A DNA stretch of 64,000 bases from Advenella mimigardefordensis DPN7 (GTDB lineage Bacteria > Pseudomonadota > Gammaproteobacteria > Burkholderiales > Burkholderiaceae_B). The notes beneath the pieces are model-generated. The model was not told where the DNA came from. It made no database searches and saw only the letters and a program-made list of their open reading frames with translations. Within the stretch, counting starts at the first letter, position 1; the number at the start of each line of letters is the position of its first letter. Below, in pieces: positions 45,201-54,643 of this stretch. The position numbers and the translations under genes are program-made. Location of the stretch: contig NZ_CP003915.1 in assembly GCF_000521505.1 (NCBI RefSeq), positions 4,216,001 through 4,280,000 of the forward strand, read 5' to 3'.

Positions 45201-46056
45201 CGGCGTTGGGGTAGACGCACAGCCAGGTATCACAGATTTTGGACAGCTCGGCGATGTACGGGCGCATCAGGGCCGCACCCAGGGCGCAGTTCAGGCCAAT
45301 GGTGACTGGCCGCGCATGCCGCACCGAATTCCAGAAGGCCTCTACGGTCTGGCCAGACAGAATCCGTCCCGATGCGTCGGTCACTGTACCGGAGATCATC
45401 ACCGGCAGTCGGATCCCGCGCTGTTCGAACACCGTTTCCACCGCGAAAATCGCCGCCTTGGCGTTCAGCGTATCGAAAATCGTCTCGATCAGCACGATAT
45501 CAATACCACCATCGAGCAGGCCGCTCAGTTGCTCTTCATACGCTGCCTGCAATTGTTCGAAGGTAATATTGCGCGCCCCCGGATCGTTCACGTCGGGCGA
45601 GATGGAGGCGGTCTTTGGCTGGGGGCCGAGCGCGCCAGCGACAAACCTTGGACGCTCAGGTGTACTGTAGTTATCACAGGCCTTGCGCGCAAGACGGGCA
45701 GATTCCAGATTCAATTCATAGGCCAGATCCGGCAGGTCATAATCACCCTGGGCCACGAAGGTGGCACCAAAGGTGTTGGTTTCGATCACATCGGCCCCGG
45801 CCTGCAGATACTGCTCATGGATCTCGCTGATGATATCGGGACGCACCAGCGACAGCAGCTCGTTATTGCCTTTGACGTCCTGATGATGCTCAGCAAAGCG
45901 CTCACCGCGAAAATCGGCCTCGGTCAGCTTATAGCGCTGGATCATGGTACCCATGGCCCCGTCCAGCACCAGGATTCGGCCCTTCTGCAGTTCCTGCACA
46001 AAACGGGCACCAGAGGTATAGGATTCGACGGGATAAGGCAGGGCAGGATAAGACAC
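42280..46056 (-). CDS. metH: Cobalamin-dependent methionine synthase MetH
   Basis: The 1258-residue enzyme methylates homocysteine using methylcobalamin and methyltetrahydrofolate. Domains in order: homocysteine-binding barrel (about residues 20-350; [16 protein letters not shown], zinc cysteines in [12 protein letters not shown]), folate-binding barrel (about 380-650; [13 protein letters not shown]), helical cap and cobalamin domain (about 690-930; [15 protein letters not shown], the His ligand motif DxHxxG) and the reactivation domain with AdoMet-binding at the C-terminus ([12 protein letters not shown]). It requires B12, and the gene is back-to-back with the B12-riboswitch-controlled btuB operon. 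The full length is standard. Confidence 0.97.
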   Translation of the reverse strand: MSYPALPYPVESYTSGARFVQELQKGRILVLDGAMGTMIQRYKLTEADFRGERFAEHHQDVKGNNELLSLVRPDIISEIHEQYLQAGADVIETNTFGATFVAQGDYDLPDLAYELNLESARLARKACDNYSTPERPRFVAGALGPQPKTASISPDVNDPGARNITFEQLQAAYEEQLSGLLDGGIDIVLIETIFDTLNAKAAIFAVETVFEQRGIRLPVMISGTVTDASGRILSGQTVEAFWNSVRHARPVTIGLNCALGAALMRPYIAELSKICDTWLCVYPNAGLPNPMSDTGFDETPDDTSSLLEEFASAGFVNMVGGCCGTTPDHIAAIAQKVQQLPARTVPEVPVKTRLSGLEALNIDDESLFVNVGERTNVTGSKMFLRLIREEKFDEALTVARQQVENGAQIIDINMDEAMLDSKANMRRFLNLIASEPDIARVPIMIDSSKWEVIEEGLKCVQGKPIVNSISMKEGVEPFLAHARLCRKYGAAVVVMAFDEEGQADTLQRRKDICGKAYHLLVDELDFPPEDIIFDPNVFAVATGIEEHNHYAVDFIEGTRWIHDNLPHARISGGVSNVSFSFRGNEAMREAIHTVFLYYAIQEGMTMGIVNAGMLGVYADLDPKTRDLVEDVILDRPEPVGKTDPADERTPTERLVEYADEVKGSGTKKEVDLSWREQEVEKRLSHALVHGITQFIVEDTEEVRQKIAARGGRPIEVIEGPLMDGMNVVGDLFGAGKMFLPQVVKSARVMKHAVAHLIPFIEEEKRQIEAAGGDVRAKGKVVIATVKGDVHDIGKNIVTVVLQCNNFEVVNMGVMVPCAQILAKAKEEKADIVGLSGLITPSLEEMAYVASEMQRDPYFRENKIPLLIGGATTSRVHTAVKIAPHYDGPVIYVPDASRSVGVATNLVSEQVDSYLAQVREEYELVRERHANRKATPIIPLEEARKGAPAIDWSNYTPPKPKFLGRREFRNFDLAQIVPFIDWTPFFQTWSLFGQYPKILQDEVVGEQARKLFDDAQAMLKKVVEQRWLSAGGVVAFYPANSVNHEDIEVYTDESREQVLFTWRNLRQQNAKREGVANKCLADYIAPKETGVKDYIGLFAVTGGIGIEKHEQRFEAEMDDYSSILLKALADRFAEGFAECMHARVRRDLWGYVGDENLDNQALIDEKYQGIRPAPGYPACPEHRVKVDMFKVLQTEDIGMQLTDGMAMYPASSVSGFYLSHPDSSYFNVGTIGQDQLQDYIARSGLPEEEVRRSLMSVLG

Positions 46057-46221
46057 GTTCAGGCTCGATCTAATTAATTGAATTTAATGCAAAATTGTAG
46101 CGGATTTACAACCGTTCTACCGGCAAACCCCTGCAAATGACAGGCAAATAGGCGCTGCAGGCGACCCGAATGGCTTGACAACTGTCAGTATCTGTAGCAA
46201 TCCATTACAATCCTGCATTCA

Positions 46222-46425
46222 GGGTGCATTCACCGTGCCACGGCATGGGGTGAATGGTAAACGGGAAACAGAACGCGCACGCTGGCGCGCCAACCTGTGC
46301 TGCCCCCGCAACGGTAATCAGGCATTCGGCCTGCAGCCCGACATCGGCCCTGAAACTGCCACTGCGCTGCTTGTCCAGCCAGTATTTATTCGAACCAGAT
46401 GTGCGGGGTCGCGCATCTTTACCGG
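46222..46425 (+). ncRNA. Cobalamin (B12) riboswitch
   Basis: The leader of btuB contains the class core in order: GGTGCATTCACC, the GGGTGAATGGTAAACGGGAA segment, the hairpin with CTGCCCCCGCAACGGTAA, AGCCCGACATCGGCCC, and the B12 box GCCACTG at 46358-46364. A hairpin (ATGTGCG/CGCGCAT, about 46399-46417) close to the btuB ribosome-binding site would sequester it when B12 is bound. TTGACA at 46175-46180 may be the -35 of its promoter. It should repress btuB-btuF when cobalamin is plentiful. Confidence 0.93.
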
Positions 46426-46434
46426 TAAGTCCAT

Positions 46435-48309
46435 ATGAAGTCCTGTTTTGCCCCCACGGCATTGGCCCTGGCGATTCTGCCGGCCGCCGTCACAGCCCAA
46501 ACGGCCACCAGTGATGCCACTGATACGCCGATCACTTATCTTGAAACCATTGTTGCCACGCCGGCGCGTACCAGTCAGGTACTGGGCGATGTGTACGGCG
46601 ATGTCAGCGTTATCACAAATGAAACCCTGCGCAATGCCGGCGGCCGATCCCTGACCGACGTGCTGGCCCAACAGCCGCAAATACAAGCCTATCAACAGGG
46701 CGGCCCGCAAACACTGACGGGCATATTCGTGCGCGGCGCCGGCCCGCAGCAGACGCTGGTGATGGTAGACGGGCAACGCATCAACGACCCGGCAACCGGC
46801 AGCACATACCTGAGCGCCATAGATCCGACCACCATCGAACGGATAGAGATTGTACGCGGCGCGGCCAGCAGCCTGTATGGCTCTGATGCCATGGGCGGGG
46901 TCATCAACATCATTACCCGCAGCGACGGCCAGGACAAGCCGCTAAGCGTATTCGGCAATATCGGCGTGGGCACCCACAGCCTGTTCAAGGCCAGCGTCGG
47001 CGTCTCCGGCGCCAGCAACGGCTGGGACTATCGTCTGGCAGGCAGCTACGCCAGCAGCGACGGTTTTAACGCCACCCGTGAAAAACTGGGCACATTTACC
47101 TACAACCCGGATCACGACGGCTACGAACAAGCCTCTTTATCCGGCGCAGTGGGCTACACCTGGAAGCCCGGCAACCGCCTGGGCGTGTCGTTCTATAATG
47201 GCTACACCCATGGCGACTTCGATAGCGGCGCCTATGACACCAACACCTTCGGCATCATGCGCCAGCAATCGGTCGCCGTCACCAGCAATAACCAGTTAAC
47301 CGACTGGTGGGACAGCGTGCTGCAGGTCAGCGTCAACCGCAATCTTTACGACTCGCGCGCTTCCTATGGCAATTCGGTGCTGGGCAGCATACAGCGCACC
47401 TACTCCTGGCAGAACAATTTCGCCATCAACCGTGAGAACAAACTGTCGCTGGTGCTGGAACGCAAGGATGAAAGCATCTTTGGCACCACCACCTACGAAC
47501 AGGACAAACGCCATACCAACGCGGTGGGGCTGATTTACCGAGGCGACTTTAATCGTCATCATGTCCAGGCCAGCCTGCGCAACGACAACGTCTCGGGCTA
47601 TGGCAGCAAAACAACCGGCAGCCTGGGTTACGATTTCGATATCACACCTGAATGGTCTGTCGGCGTGGCAGGCAACACCGGCTATCGCGTGCCGACCTTC
47701 GCAGACTTGTATACGCCGCTGAGCTTTGGCTATCAGGGCAATCCGAATCTGAAACCGGAAACATCACGCAATATTGAATTGCGCACCGCATGGCGCACTG
47801 AATCTACCAGCGTTTCAGTCAACGCCTGGCAGACCAAGTATCGCGATTTGATCAATGGCTATGTTTGTGATGAAATGTACAACTGCACGGCCGAAAACGT
47901 CGACAGGGCAACAGTTCGCGGCATTTCTCTGAATGCCGAGCATCGTTTCGACAATACCCGCATCTACGCAGGTGCGGATTTCATGAACCCGAAAGACGAT
48001 GAGAGCGGCAATCGTCTGATCCGCCGTGCCAAACACGTTTATCGTATCGGGGCCAGCCATACTTTCGGACAGGCCACAGTGGGCGCAGACTTCACCCATA
48101 CCGGTTCACGTTATGACGACAAGAACAATACACGTGAAAAGCGACTGGGCAGCTATGGCGTGCTGAACCTGCATGCCAGCTATGCCTTCACCAAAAATCT
48201 GGAAGCCCAGGTATACTGGAACAACGTGCTGGACAAGAAATATGAAACGGCCTATGGCTATAACTCAGCCGGTTCCAATATCTTTCTGAACCTTGCATTC
48301 CGGATGTAA
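46435..48309 (+). CDS. btuB: TonB-dependent vitamin B12 receptor BtuB
   Basis: The 624-residue outer-membrane receptor imports cobalamin. A signal peptide (TALALAILPAAVTA-QT) is followed by a TonB box region (ITYLETIVATPART), the plug domain (residues about 40-160; VSVITNETLRNAGGRSLTDV, RIEIVRGAASSLYGSDAMGG) and a 22-strand barrel ending with phenylalanine-rich LNLAFRM. The riboswitch upstream settles the ligand. ATG 46435 follows CGGTAAG. The C-terminal aromatic-Arg-Met end is close to the usual OMP end signal. Confidence 0.93.
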   Translation: MKSCFAPTALALAILPAAVTAQTATSDATDTPITYLETIVATPARTSQVLGDVYGDVSVITNETLRNAGGRSLTDVLAQQPQIQAYQQGGPQTLTGIFVRGAGPQQTLVMVDGQRINDPATGSTYLSAIDPTTIERIEIVRGAASSLYGSDAMGGVINIITRSDGQDKPLSVFGNIGVGTHSLFKASVGVSGASNGWDYRLAGSYASSDGFNATREKLGTFTYNPDHDGYEQASLSGAVGYTWKPGNRLGVSFYNGYTHGDFDSGAYDTNTFGIMRQQSVAVTSNNQLTDWWDSVLQVSVNRNLYDSRASYGNSVLGSIQRTYSWQNNFAINRENKLSLVLERKDESIFGTTTYEQDKRHTNAVGLIYRGDFNRHHVQASLRNDNVSGYGSKTTGSLGYDFDITPEWSVGVAGNTGYRVPTFADLYTPLSFGYQGNPNLKPETSRNIELRTAWRTESTSVSVNAWQTKYRDLINGYVCDEMYNCTAENVDRATVRGISLNAEHRFDNTRIYAGADFMNPKDDESGNRLIRRAKHVYRIGASHTFGQATVGADFTHTGSRYDDKNNTREKRLGSYGVLNLHASYAFTKNLEAQVYWNNVLDKKYETAYGYNSAGSNIFLNLAFRM

Positions 48310-48312
48310 AAC

Positions 48313-49248
48313 ATGTCCCGCCGCAAGCACGCCGCTTTCCTGTCCATGACAGATGCAATAAAAGGTGCTCTGCTTGCGGCGCTCTTGTGCTCCAGTGCAC
48401 TGGTGGCTGATCCTGCAGCAGCGACGGAAAAAAAAGCAGTCAGCTTATCACCCCACCTCACAGAACTCGCCTATGCGGCAGGTGCCGGCAACCATCTGCT
48501 GGGCGTTGCCGAAGGCAGCAACTACCCACCGGCTGCCAGCGCGCTACCACAAGTAGGCAGCGGCGTTGCGCCCAACGCTGAGCGTATTGCGCTGTTACAG
48601 CCCGATGTGATTCTGGCCTGGGGATATAAGGACAGCAAGGATCTGTATCCGAACCTGCGTAAACTGAATATACCCATTTTTTATCAGGCGCCGACCAGCC
48701 TGGACGATATTACAGATGACATTGAGAAACTGGGCGCACTGTTCAACACCCAGGCGAGCGCCAATGCCACCGCGCAGCAATTACGAGAGATACTGAGCTC
48801 TACGCGCGAGCGTTACCAGCATGCGGCAAAGATAAACATTTTCGTATTGGTTAGCCAGGAGCCTTTGTATACGCTGGGTGCGCGCTCGTTTGTGGTGGAT
48901 GCCCTGCACGCCTGTGGCGCCGAATCAGCCTTTGAAAACGTGTCTGCGCCGGCACCCATAGTCAGCAAAGAACAGCTGCTGCTCGCACACCCGCAGGCCG
49001 TGCTTTTTGCAGCAAAAAACGTCACCGCCGAAAGCAAGGTGCTTGGCGCTTATTTTTCTTCAATGGGCTTGCGCTTGCAGGCCGATCAGCTGCTGGGCAT
49101 GAACCCGGACATTATCTTTCGCCCGACAGACCGGCTGATTCGCGCACTGCCTGCGCTGTGCAGCGATATAGACCGGATCAGGCGTCGCCTTGCTCCAGTT
49201 GCTTCTGTATCGCCTTTGCCGCCACCACACCATCGGCCATCGATGTAA
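48313..49248 (+). CDS. btuF: Periplasmic cobalamin-binding protein BtuF-like
   Basis: The 311-residue precursor has a signal peptide (GALLAALLCSSALVADPAAA-TE) and the class III binding-protein fold: VSLSPHLTELAYAAGAGNHL, ERIALLQPDVILAWGY, LGARSFVVDALHACGAES and LRLQADQLLGMNPDIIF. Class III proteins bind cobalamin or siderophores; the position three bases after btuB supports B12. No btuC or btuD is nearby. The last 71 bases overlap the convergent flavoprotein gene, which makes the C-terminal tail (SVSPLPPPHHRPSM) suspiciously non-conserved. Confidence 0.85.
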   Translation: MSRRKHAAFLSMTDAIKGALLAALLCSSALVADPAAATEKKAVSLSPHLTELAYAAGAGNHLLGVAEGSNYPPAASALPQVGSGVAPNAERIALLQPDVILAWGYKDSKDLYPNLRKLNIPIFYQAPTSLDDITDDIEKLGALFNTQASANATAQQLREILSSTRERYQHAAKINIFVLVSQEPLYTLGARSFVVDALHACGAESAFENVSAPAPIVSKEQLLLAHPQAVLFAAKNVTAESKVLGAYFSSMGLRLQADQLLGMNPDIIFRPTDRLIRALPALCSDIDRIRRRLAPVASVSPLPPPHHRPSM

Positions 49249-50086
49249 CCACACAGGGGTGCTGCCGGTGCGTGACCTCGCCAATCGCGTAAATACCAGG
49301 CAGATTGGTTTGTGTTGTCGCAAAATCGGTACGCACATAACCGAGTTCATTGCAATCGAGGCCCAGGTCCTGCATGCCCTGCAAACGCGCACGAAAACCG
49401 TAAAGTACCAGCACGGCATCGTAGCTGCGACCATTCACCTGGCGCGTCTCGGGATCAAAGGTATAGGCACCGGTGGTGATATCCGACTCATTCAGGAACT
49501 TCATCCAATGGCGCTGACAGCGTAGCGTACGCGCATAAATATGTACAGACTTGGCGCCGCGTTCCTTCAGAAACAGGGCGTTTTCGAAAGCATTATCGCC
49601 CCCACCCAGAATGGCCACATCCTTAAGCGCAAATTCATAATTGGCCACATGTTTGCCGGGGCCGACAAGCACATCATCGTAAGCCTCCCGCTCCCATTCA
49701 GGCGGTCGCCTTGGCTCTACCCCACTTGCAATCACCACATAGCGCGCATGCAATGGCAGATCTGCACCGAAATACACCTTGAAATGCTCTTGACCGCCCT
49801 GCTGCGCTGCTTCGCGTTCGATCCGCGTCACATGTGAATTGAGCAGCACCGGTACACGGGCACTATCCAGGCTTAGTTTGATGCGGGCCGCGACTTCTTC
49901 GCCGGTCAGGCCGGGCGCCGTCACATTCCAGGTGTCCTCAAACGGATTACTGGCGCTTAAACCGCCGGCGCGTCCGCTGGACTCGATGATCAGGGGGGAG
50001 AATCCCATATGGGCCAGCCACACCGCGCAGGAAGCCCCTGCCGGGCCCGCGCCAATTACTATGGCATCATAGACAGCCTGCTGCAT
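49178..50086 (-). CDS. FAD/NAD(P)-binding oxidoreductase, thioredoxin-reductase-like fold, no redox CxxC
   Basis: This 302-residue flavoprotein has the FAD motif IVIGAGPAGASCAVWLA at residue 8, an NAD(P) motif AILGGGDNAFENALFL near 160, and YAIGEVTHRQHPCVVTSMADG at the C-terminus. The CxxC active site of thioredoxin reductase is absent. It therefore resembles ferredoxin/flavodoxin-NADP reductase-like members. ATG 50086 is preferred over 50113, which would add nine basic residues before the conserved start. The gene overlaps btuF by 71 bases on the other strand. Confidence 0.82.
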   Translation of the reverse strand: MQQAVYDAIVIGAGPAGASCAVWLAHMGFSPLIIESSGRAGGLSASNPFEDTWNVTAPGLTGEEVAARIKLSLDSARVPVLLNSHVTRIEREAAQQGGQEHFKVYFGADLPLHARYVVIASGVEPRRPPEWEREAYDDVLVGPGKHVANYEFALKDVAILGGGDNAFENALFLKERGAKSVHIYARTLRCQRHWMKFLNESDITTGAYTFDPETRQVNGRSYDAVLVLYGFRARLQGMQDLGLDCNELGYVRTDFATTQTNLPGIYAIGEVTHRQHPCVVTSMADGVVAAKAIQKQLEQGDA

Positions 50087-50220
50087 TTTCAGGAAAAATC
50101 CTCGTTTAATCATGAATTTATCTAAACAGGGCTTATTGTACCCCCGGCTGGCGTCCTAAAACACTACAATAGCCACCTGAACAAAAACCGGACTTTTCCG
50201 GTGCCTTTAACCTATTTCTC

Positions 50221-50583
50221 ATGACCACTCGCCGTATCTTTTTCACCCGGCTCGCACTGGATGCCCGCATTGGTATCCTGGAGCACGAACTGCGCGCCAC
50301 CCAGCCCCTGCATATTGATGCAGATATAGACATGCACGTTGACCAGCAGGTTAATGACCATGATATTCGCAGTGTGCTCGATTATCGTAAGCTGCGTGAA
50401 GCGATTATCGAAGAGTGTACGCGTGCTCATGTTCATCTGGTAGAAACACTGGGCGACATGGTAATACAGCGCCTTCTGAACGATTTCCCCGAGGTGTTTC
50501 GCGTACGTCTGCGTATCGGCAAACCCCTGGCGTTCTCCGATTGCGCTGCGGTCGGCATTGAAGTTGAAGCGAGCCGCCAGTAG
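50221..50583 (+). CDS. folB: Dihydroneopterin aldolase FolB
   Basis: The 120-residue protein belongs to the FolB/FolX family: the first strand with [18 protein letters not shown], then [35 protein letters not shown] (catalytic glutamate in the first helix) and the C-terminal [13 protein letters not shown]. It cleaves dihydroneopterin in folate synthesis. Length is standard. It precedes ttcA and queF; queF also belongs to GTP-derived pteridine-like metabolism, so a shared pathway theme is possible. Confidence 0.92.
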   Translation: MTTRRIFFTRLALDARIGILEHELRATQPLHIDADIDMHVDQQVNDHDIRSVLDYRKLREAIIEECTRAHVHLVETLGDMVIQRLLNDFPEVFRVRLRIGKPLAFSDCAAVGIEVEASRQ

Positions 50584-50624
50584 CGCGCTGCCCTATTCTT
50601 TTTGGACCTGTACACGTCACGATC

Positions 50625-51665
50625 ATGACTTCCGTTGCCACTTCCAGCCATCAGGCTGCCCTGAAACAGCGCCAGCACGAAAACAAGCTGACCAAACGCA
50701 TCATGCGCGAAGCAGGTACTGCTATCGTCGACTACAACATGATCGAAGACGGCGACAAAGTAATGGTGTGCCTGTCGGGCGGCAAAGACTCGTACAGCAT
50801 GCTGGATATTTTGCTGACGCTGCAAAAACGTGCGCCGATACATTTCGATATTATCGCAGTGAATCTGGACCAGAAGCAGCCCGGCTTTCCGGCTCATGTT
50901 CTGCCCGACTATCTCACCGAACTGGGTGTGCCGTTTCATATTGAAAATCAGGACACCTATTCCATTGTTAAACGCCTGATCCCGGAAGGCAAGACCACCT
51001 GTTCACTCTGCTCCCGCCTGCGCCGCGGCATTCTGTACCGCGTTGCCAGCGAACTGGGCGCCACCAAGATTGCGCTGGGGCATCACCGCGATGATATTCT
51101 GGCCACCTTTTTCCTGAACCTGTTCTACGCGGCCAAACTCAAGTCCATGCCACCCAAGCTGGTGTCCGATGACGGTCGGCATACGGTGATTCGCCCGCTG
51201 GCCTATATCGCGGAAAAAGACCTGATTGCCTATTCCGAACTCAAGCAATTTCCCATCATCCCCTGTAACCTTTGCGGTTCCCAGGAAAACCTCAAGCGCC
51301 AGGAAGTGGCTCGCATGATTGCCGCGTGGGAAAAGGAAAGCCCCAAGAAAGTCTGGAATACCTTCAAGGCCCTGTCATCGATTGCGCCTTCACATCTGAT
51401 GGACCGCAATCTGTTTGACTTTGCCGGCCTGCGGCCAACCGGTGTTGCCGATGAGAACGGCGACAAGGCGTTCGACGCCGAAACGTTTGCCGATGCGGTC
51501 GATACCCCCGATGCCGATGCAGACGCCGACGTCGTACAAGGCGCTGCGAGCCATGACGATCGTCATAACACCCCATCCAGCCAACGCGCAGACACACCGG
51601 CGGCAGGCACCCTCACTGCCGGGAACCCATCGCGCGCGCGCACGATTCGCATTCAATCACTGTGA
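50625..51665 (+). CDS. ttcA: tRNA 2-thiocytidine synthetase TtcA
   Basis: TtcA thiolates C32 of tRNA with an iron-sulfur cluster. The PP-loop motif [16 protein letters not shown] (about residue 48) and the cysteine pairs [10 protein letters not shown] and [10 protein letters not shown], which hold the cluster, are all present. The catalytic domain ends near residue 285. The C-terminal 60 residues form an acidic, low-complexity tail ([16 protein letters not shown]) that is not part of the core enzyme. The overall length of 346 is above the usual 270-310. Confidence 0.93.
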   Translation: MTSVATSSHQAALKQRQHENKLTKRIMREAGTAIVDYNMIEDGDKVMVCLSGGKDSYSMLDILLTLQKRAPIHFDIIAVNLDQKQPGFPAHVLPDYLTELGVPFHIENQDTYSIVKRLIPEGKTTCSLCSRLRRGILYRVASELGATKIALGHHRDDILATFFLNLFYAAKLKSMPPKLVSDDGRHTVIRPLAYIAEKDLIAYSELKQFPIIPCNLCGSQENLKRQEVARMIAAWEKESPKKVWNTFKALSSIAPSHLMDRNLFDFAGLRPTGVADENGDKAFDAETFADAVDTPDADADADVVQGAASHDDRHNTPSSQRADTPAAGTLTAGNPSRARTIRIQSL

Positions 51666-51673
51666 GGCATTCC

Positions 51674-52504
51674 ATGTCAGACTCGACATTACTGCATGCA
51701 CCACTGGGAAAAGAAACCCGGTATGCCGACCACTATGATCCAGCGTTGCTGTTTCCCATTGCCCGTGAGGCCGGGCGTGCGCATCTGAGCCTGCAGCCGC
51801 CACCGGCCTGGTATGGCGCAGATATATGGAACGCCTACGAGCTGTCCTGGCTGAACCCAAAAGGCAAACCGCAAGTGGCCCTGGCCCGGTTTGGTTTTCC
51901 TGCCAGCAGCACGCATATTATTGAATCCAAATCATTCAAACTGTATCTGAACTCATTCAACCAAACGCCGATGCACGATAGCGACGCTGTTCGTGCCTGC
52001 ATGCAGCAGGACCTGAGCGCCGCGGCCGGCGGGCCGGTCGAGGTCACGCTGTTTGCGCCGACAAACTTTGCTGACCAGACGCTGGGCGAGCTGGAAGGAA
52101 CGCTGCTGGATACGCTGGACATCGACATCACCATTTACGCTCCGGACGCCGGCTTGTTGCAGGCCGACCCCACACAGTCCAGGCACGAGACGCTGCGCAC
52201 GAATCTGCTCAAATCCAACTGCCCGGTCACCGCTCAGCCAGACTGGGGCAGCCTGCAAATTGAGTACACCGGCGCCGCCATTGATCACGCTTCCCTGCTT
52301 AAATATATTATTTCCTATCGTGGCCATAACGGATTTCATGAGCAATGCGTAGAACAGATCTTCTGCGATATCATGCAAAGGTGTGCGCCCGAAACCCTGA
52401 CCGTGTATGCTCGTTATACGCGTCGCGGCGGCCTGGATATCAACCCCTGGCGCAGCACACAGGCCGATTTCATTGCCCCTGATGCACGCAACGCACGTCA
52501 ATAA
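51674..52504 (+). CDS. queF: NADPH-dependent preQ0 reductase QueF (long form)
   Basis: The 276-residue enzyme reduces 7-cyano-7-deazaguanine to preQ1 for queuosine. The substrate motif ESKSFKLYLNSFNQT (about residue 77) and the catalytic cysteine in KSNCPVTAQPDWGS (about 184) are visible, along with the C-terminal DINPWRS. It is the two-domain, E. coli-type form. ATG 51674 follows TGAGG; an in-frame start at 51662 lacks it. The gene lies eight bases after ttcA, suggesting a shared tRNA-modification transcript. Confidence 0.94.
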   Translation: MSDSTLLHAPLGKETRYADHYDPALLFPIAREAGRAHLSLQPPPAWYGADIWNAYELSWLNPKGKPQVALARFGFPASSTHIIESKSFKLYLNSFNQTPMHDSDAVRACMQQDLSAAAGGPVEVTLFAPTNFADQTLGELEGTLLDTLDIDITIYAPDAGLLQADPTQSRHETLRTNLLKSNCPVTAQPDWGSLQIEYTGAAIDHASLLKYIISYRGHNGFHEQCVEQIFCDIMQRCAPETLTVYARYTRRGGLDINPWRSTQADFIAPDARNARQ

Positions 52505-52534
52505 TCCCACTCTCCATAAAAGCTGGTCGTATCT

Positions 52535-53329
52535 ATGAAACAACCGCCCTATGTCAGCGTCTCTGCCGCGTTCAGTAAAGGCATCGCAACCCAGATGCGC
52601 CCTTCCATGCTGTTTGCCATCGTGTTGCCGTTTGTGATTGCCCTTATCACAGCGGTGATATTACTGGTGTTCGCCTGGGGTCCGCTGGATAACTGGCTGG
52701 ATAGTACCGCGATGAATTGGGGCTGGTTCCAGTCTACGTCAGCGCGCCTGTCGGGCTGGGGGTTTGCCACCATGAGCGACTGGTTCACCGGCGTACTAAC
52801 CTTTGTGGCTCTGCTCGCGGTCAGCGGCATCGCCGGGCTGGCGGCCGCAGCCATTCTGGTCATGCCCATGGCCCTGAAAGTGATTAGTGAAGGCAGCTAC
52901 CCCGAGCTGCAGAAAAAAGGCGTTAACGCCACGATCACCAGTCTGGCCAATACGATCAAGGTGAGTGCGATTTTCGTGATTGGCTGGCTGGTTACATTGC
53001 CGCTCTGGCTGATTCCCTTTGCAGGCATTGCGCTGTCGCTGTTCTGGGGTGCCTATGCGTTTTCACACATGACCCGGCTGGACGCGATTGTTGAACACGC
53101 CACCCTTGAAGAACGGGTCTACGTGCTGCGTCATTACAGTCGTGGTTTCTGGCTGATCGGGCTGGTTTGTGCAGCGATTGCACTGATTCCGTTTGCCGGC
53201 TTTATCATGCCCGTCTTTTCAATCCTGGTGTGTACCCATTACGGATTGATGGCCCTCAAAGCGGTACGCGCCCAACCGCCAGAGGCGCTTGCTGAAAACA
53301 GTGCTGCCCAGGCAAAACGCCTGCCCTGA
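52535..53329 (+). CDS. EI24-domain (CysZ-like) membrane protein
   Basis: This 264-residue inner-membrane protein has at least five hydrophobic segments (for example FAIVLPFVIALITAVILLVF, VALLAVSGIAGLAAAAILVM, IFVIGWLVTLPLWLIPFAGI and LIGLVCAAIALIPFAGFIMP) and the EI24 pattern. CysZ of this family imports sulfate, but many betaproteobacterial members are uncharacterised. It follows queF after 30 bases and converges on grxD. Confidence 0.85.
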   Translation: MKQPPYVSVSAAFSKGIATQMRPSMLFAIVLPFVIALITAVILLVFAWGPLDNWLDSTAMNWGWFQSTSARLSGWGFATMSDWFTGVLTFVALLAVSGIAGLAAAAILVMPMALKVISEGSYPELQKKGVNATITSLANTIKVSAIFVIGWLVTLPLWLIPFAGIALSLFWGAYAFSHMTRLDAIVEHATLEERVYVLRHYSRGFWLIGLVCAAIALIPFAGFIMPVFSILVCTHYGLMALKAVRAQPPEALAENSAAQAKRLP

Positions 53330-53342
53330 CAGCACCGCACAC

Positions 53343-53672
53343 TCAGGACTCGAAGGCGCCCGCCTGCTCCAGTACGGTTTTGAGCTCGCCGCTTGCGTAC
53401 ATTTCGCTAACGATATCTGAACCGCCAATGAATTCGCCCTTCACATACAACTGGGGAATAGTGGGCCAGTTGGAAAACTGCTTAATGCCTTCACGTACTT
53501 CCTGATCGTCCAGCACATTCACAGTAACCAGTTTTTTTACGCCGGATTCACGCAAAATCTGGATGGCCTTGCCAGAGAAGCCGCATTGCGGAAACTGAGC
53601 CGTGCCTTTCATGAACAGCACAACGGGGTGTTCTGTAACGGTCTCGCGGATAAAATTCTGTACTTCGCTCAT
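53343..53672 (-). CDS. grxD: Monothiol glutaredoxin GrxD (CGFS type)
   Basis: The 109-residue protein carries the monothiol active site CGFSGKA (about residue 29) with [10 protein letters not shown] before it and [19 protein letters not shown] near the C-terminus. CGFS glutaredoxins carry and deliver [2Fe-2S] clusters. ATG 53672 follows CAGGTG. It lies downstream of prmC on the same strand, as in many betaproteobacteria. Confidence 0.95.
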   Translation of the reverse strand: MSEVQNFIRETVTEHPVVLFMKGTAQFPQCGFSGKAIQILRESGVKKLVTVNVLDDQEVREGIKQFSNWPTIPQLYVKGEFIGGSDIVSEMYASGELKTVLEQAGAFES

Positions 53673-53742
53673 TGTATTCACCTGTGTCAGCATTGAAAGA
53701 AACCAGTTCCATCATCTGGCCATCTCTCAAAAGAGTTTAACG

Positions 53743-54570
53743 CTAAATAGTAAAGCACCCGCCGGAAATGCGCTCAATACCGGATAAATCATTGCGGGAT
53801 TCAATATTCTTAAAACCAACCTTGGCCAGCATATAGCGAACCTGCTCGGCCTGGTCCCAGCCGTGCTCAATCCACATCCAGCCGCCATTGGCCAGATACG
53901 CCCTGGCGCCGGCAATAATGCGGCGGATGGCCGCCAGCCCATCGGCATAATCGGTCAGCGCCATGGGCGGCTCAAAACGCAGATCGCCCTGCTGTAAATG
54001 GGGATCATGGCGCTGAATATAAGGGGGATTGGACACAATCAGATCGAAGGCCTGTTGCGGAATCCCATCATACCAGTCGCTTTCCAGAAAACGCACATGC
54101 GCGGTCCGATGCTTTTGCGCATTACGCCGCGCCAGCGCCAGGGCATCGGGGCTCTTGTCTGTTGCCAGCACCAGTGCCCCAGGGCAGAAACGGGCAATAG
54201 AGACGGCAATCGCGCCGGTCCCGGTACCCAGATCCAGCACATTGGCCCGCGGATTGTCGCGCACATAATCAATCGCGGTTTCCACCAGCAGTTCGGTTTC
54301 CGGACGCGGGATCAGCGCGGCAGCAGTTGTCTCAAACGTCAGGCCCATAAATTCACGCGCGCCCATGATATAAGCCATAGGCTCGCCGCTTAAGCGCCGT
54401 TCTATCAGCGCTCGAATCTGCACAACCTGCTCATCACTTAACGGATCACGGTCATGTGCAATCATCCAGGAACGCGTCACGCCAAGCGTGTGACCAATCA
54501 GCATCCGGGTCTCAAGCGGCACAAGGCCACTGGTTCGCGTCAAAGATTCAATCGTAATGGCCAGCGCCAT
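53743..54570 (-). CDS. prmC: Release factor glutamine methyltransferase PrmC
   Basis: The 275-residue enzyme methylates the glutamine of the GGQ motif in release factors. It has the substrate-binding NPPYIQRHD (about residue 182) and the AdoMet motif VLDLGTGTGAIAVSIA (about 115), preceded by FMGLTFETTAAALIPRPETE. It lies directly downstream of prfA, the gene for its substrate, with 73 bases between them. Confidence 0.95.
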   Translation of the reverse strand: MALAITIESLTRTSGLVPLETRMLIGHTLGVTRSWMIAHDRDPLSDEQVVQIRALIERRLSGEPMAYIMGAREFMGLTFETTAAALIPRPETELLVETAIDYVRDNPRANVLDLGTGTGAIAVSIARFCPGALVLATDKSPDALALARRNAQKHRTAHVRFLESDWYDGIPQQAFDLIVSNPPYIQRHDPHLQQGDLRFEPPMALTDYADGLAAIRRIIAGARAYLANGGWMWIEHGWDQAEQVRYMLAKVGFKNIESRNDLSGIERISGGCFTI

Positions 54571-54643
54571 CCCTGCTCCTTCTACTCCTGCCGGTATTGC
54601 ACCGGCCGAATGATGTCATCAATAGTCAGTATTGCATTTGTAT

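Noticed and set aside
44503..46077. Plus-strand open frame of 524 codons opposite metH
   Set aside because: It lies wholly antisense to the conserved metH domains and its translation is low-complexity shadow sequence.
48313..49248. Siderophore-binding protein
   Set aside because: The fold alone would allow it, but the gene follows btuB under a cobalamin riboswitch by three bases.
49178..50086. Thioredoxin reductase TrxB
   Set aside because: The fold is right but the redox-active CxxC pair of TrxB is absent.
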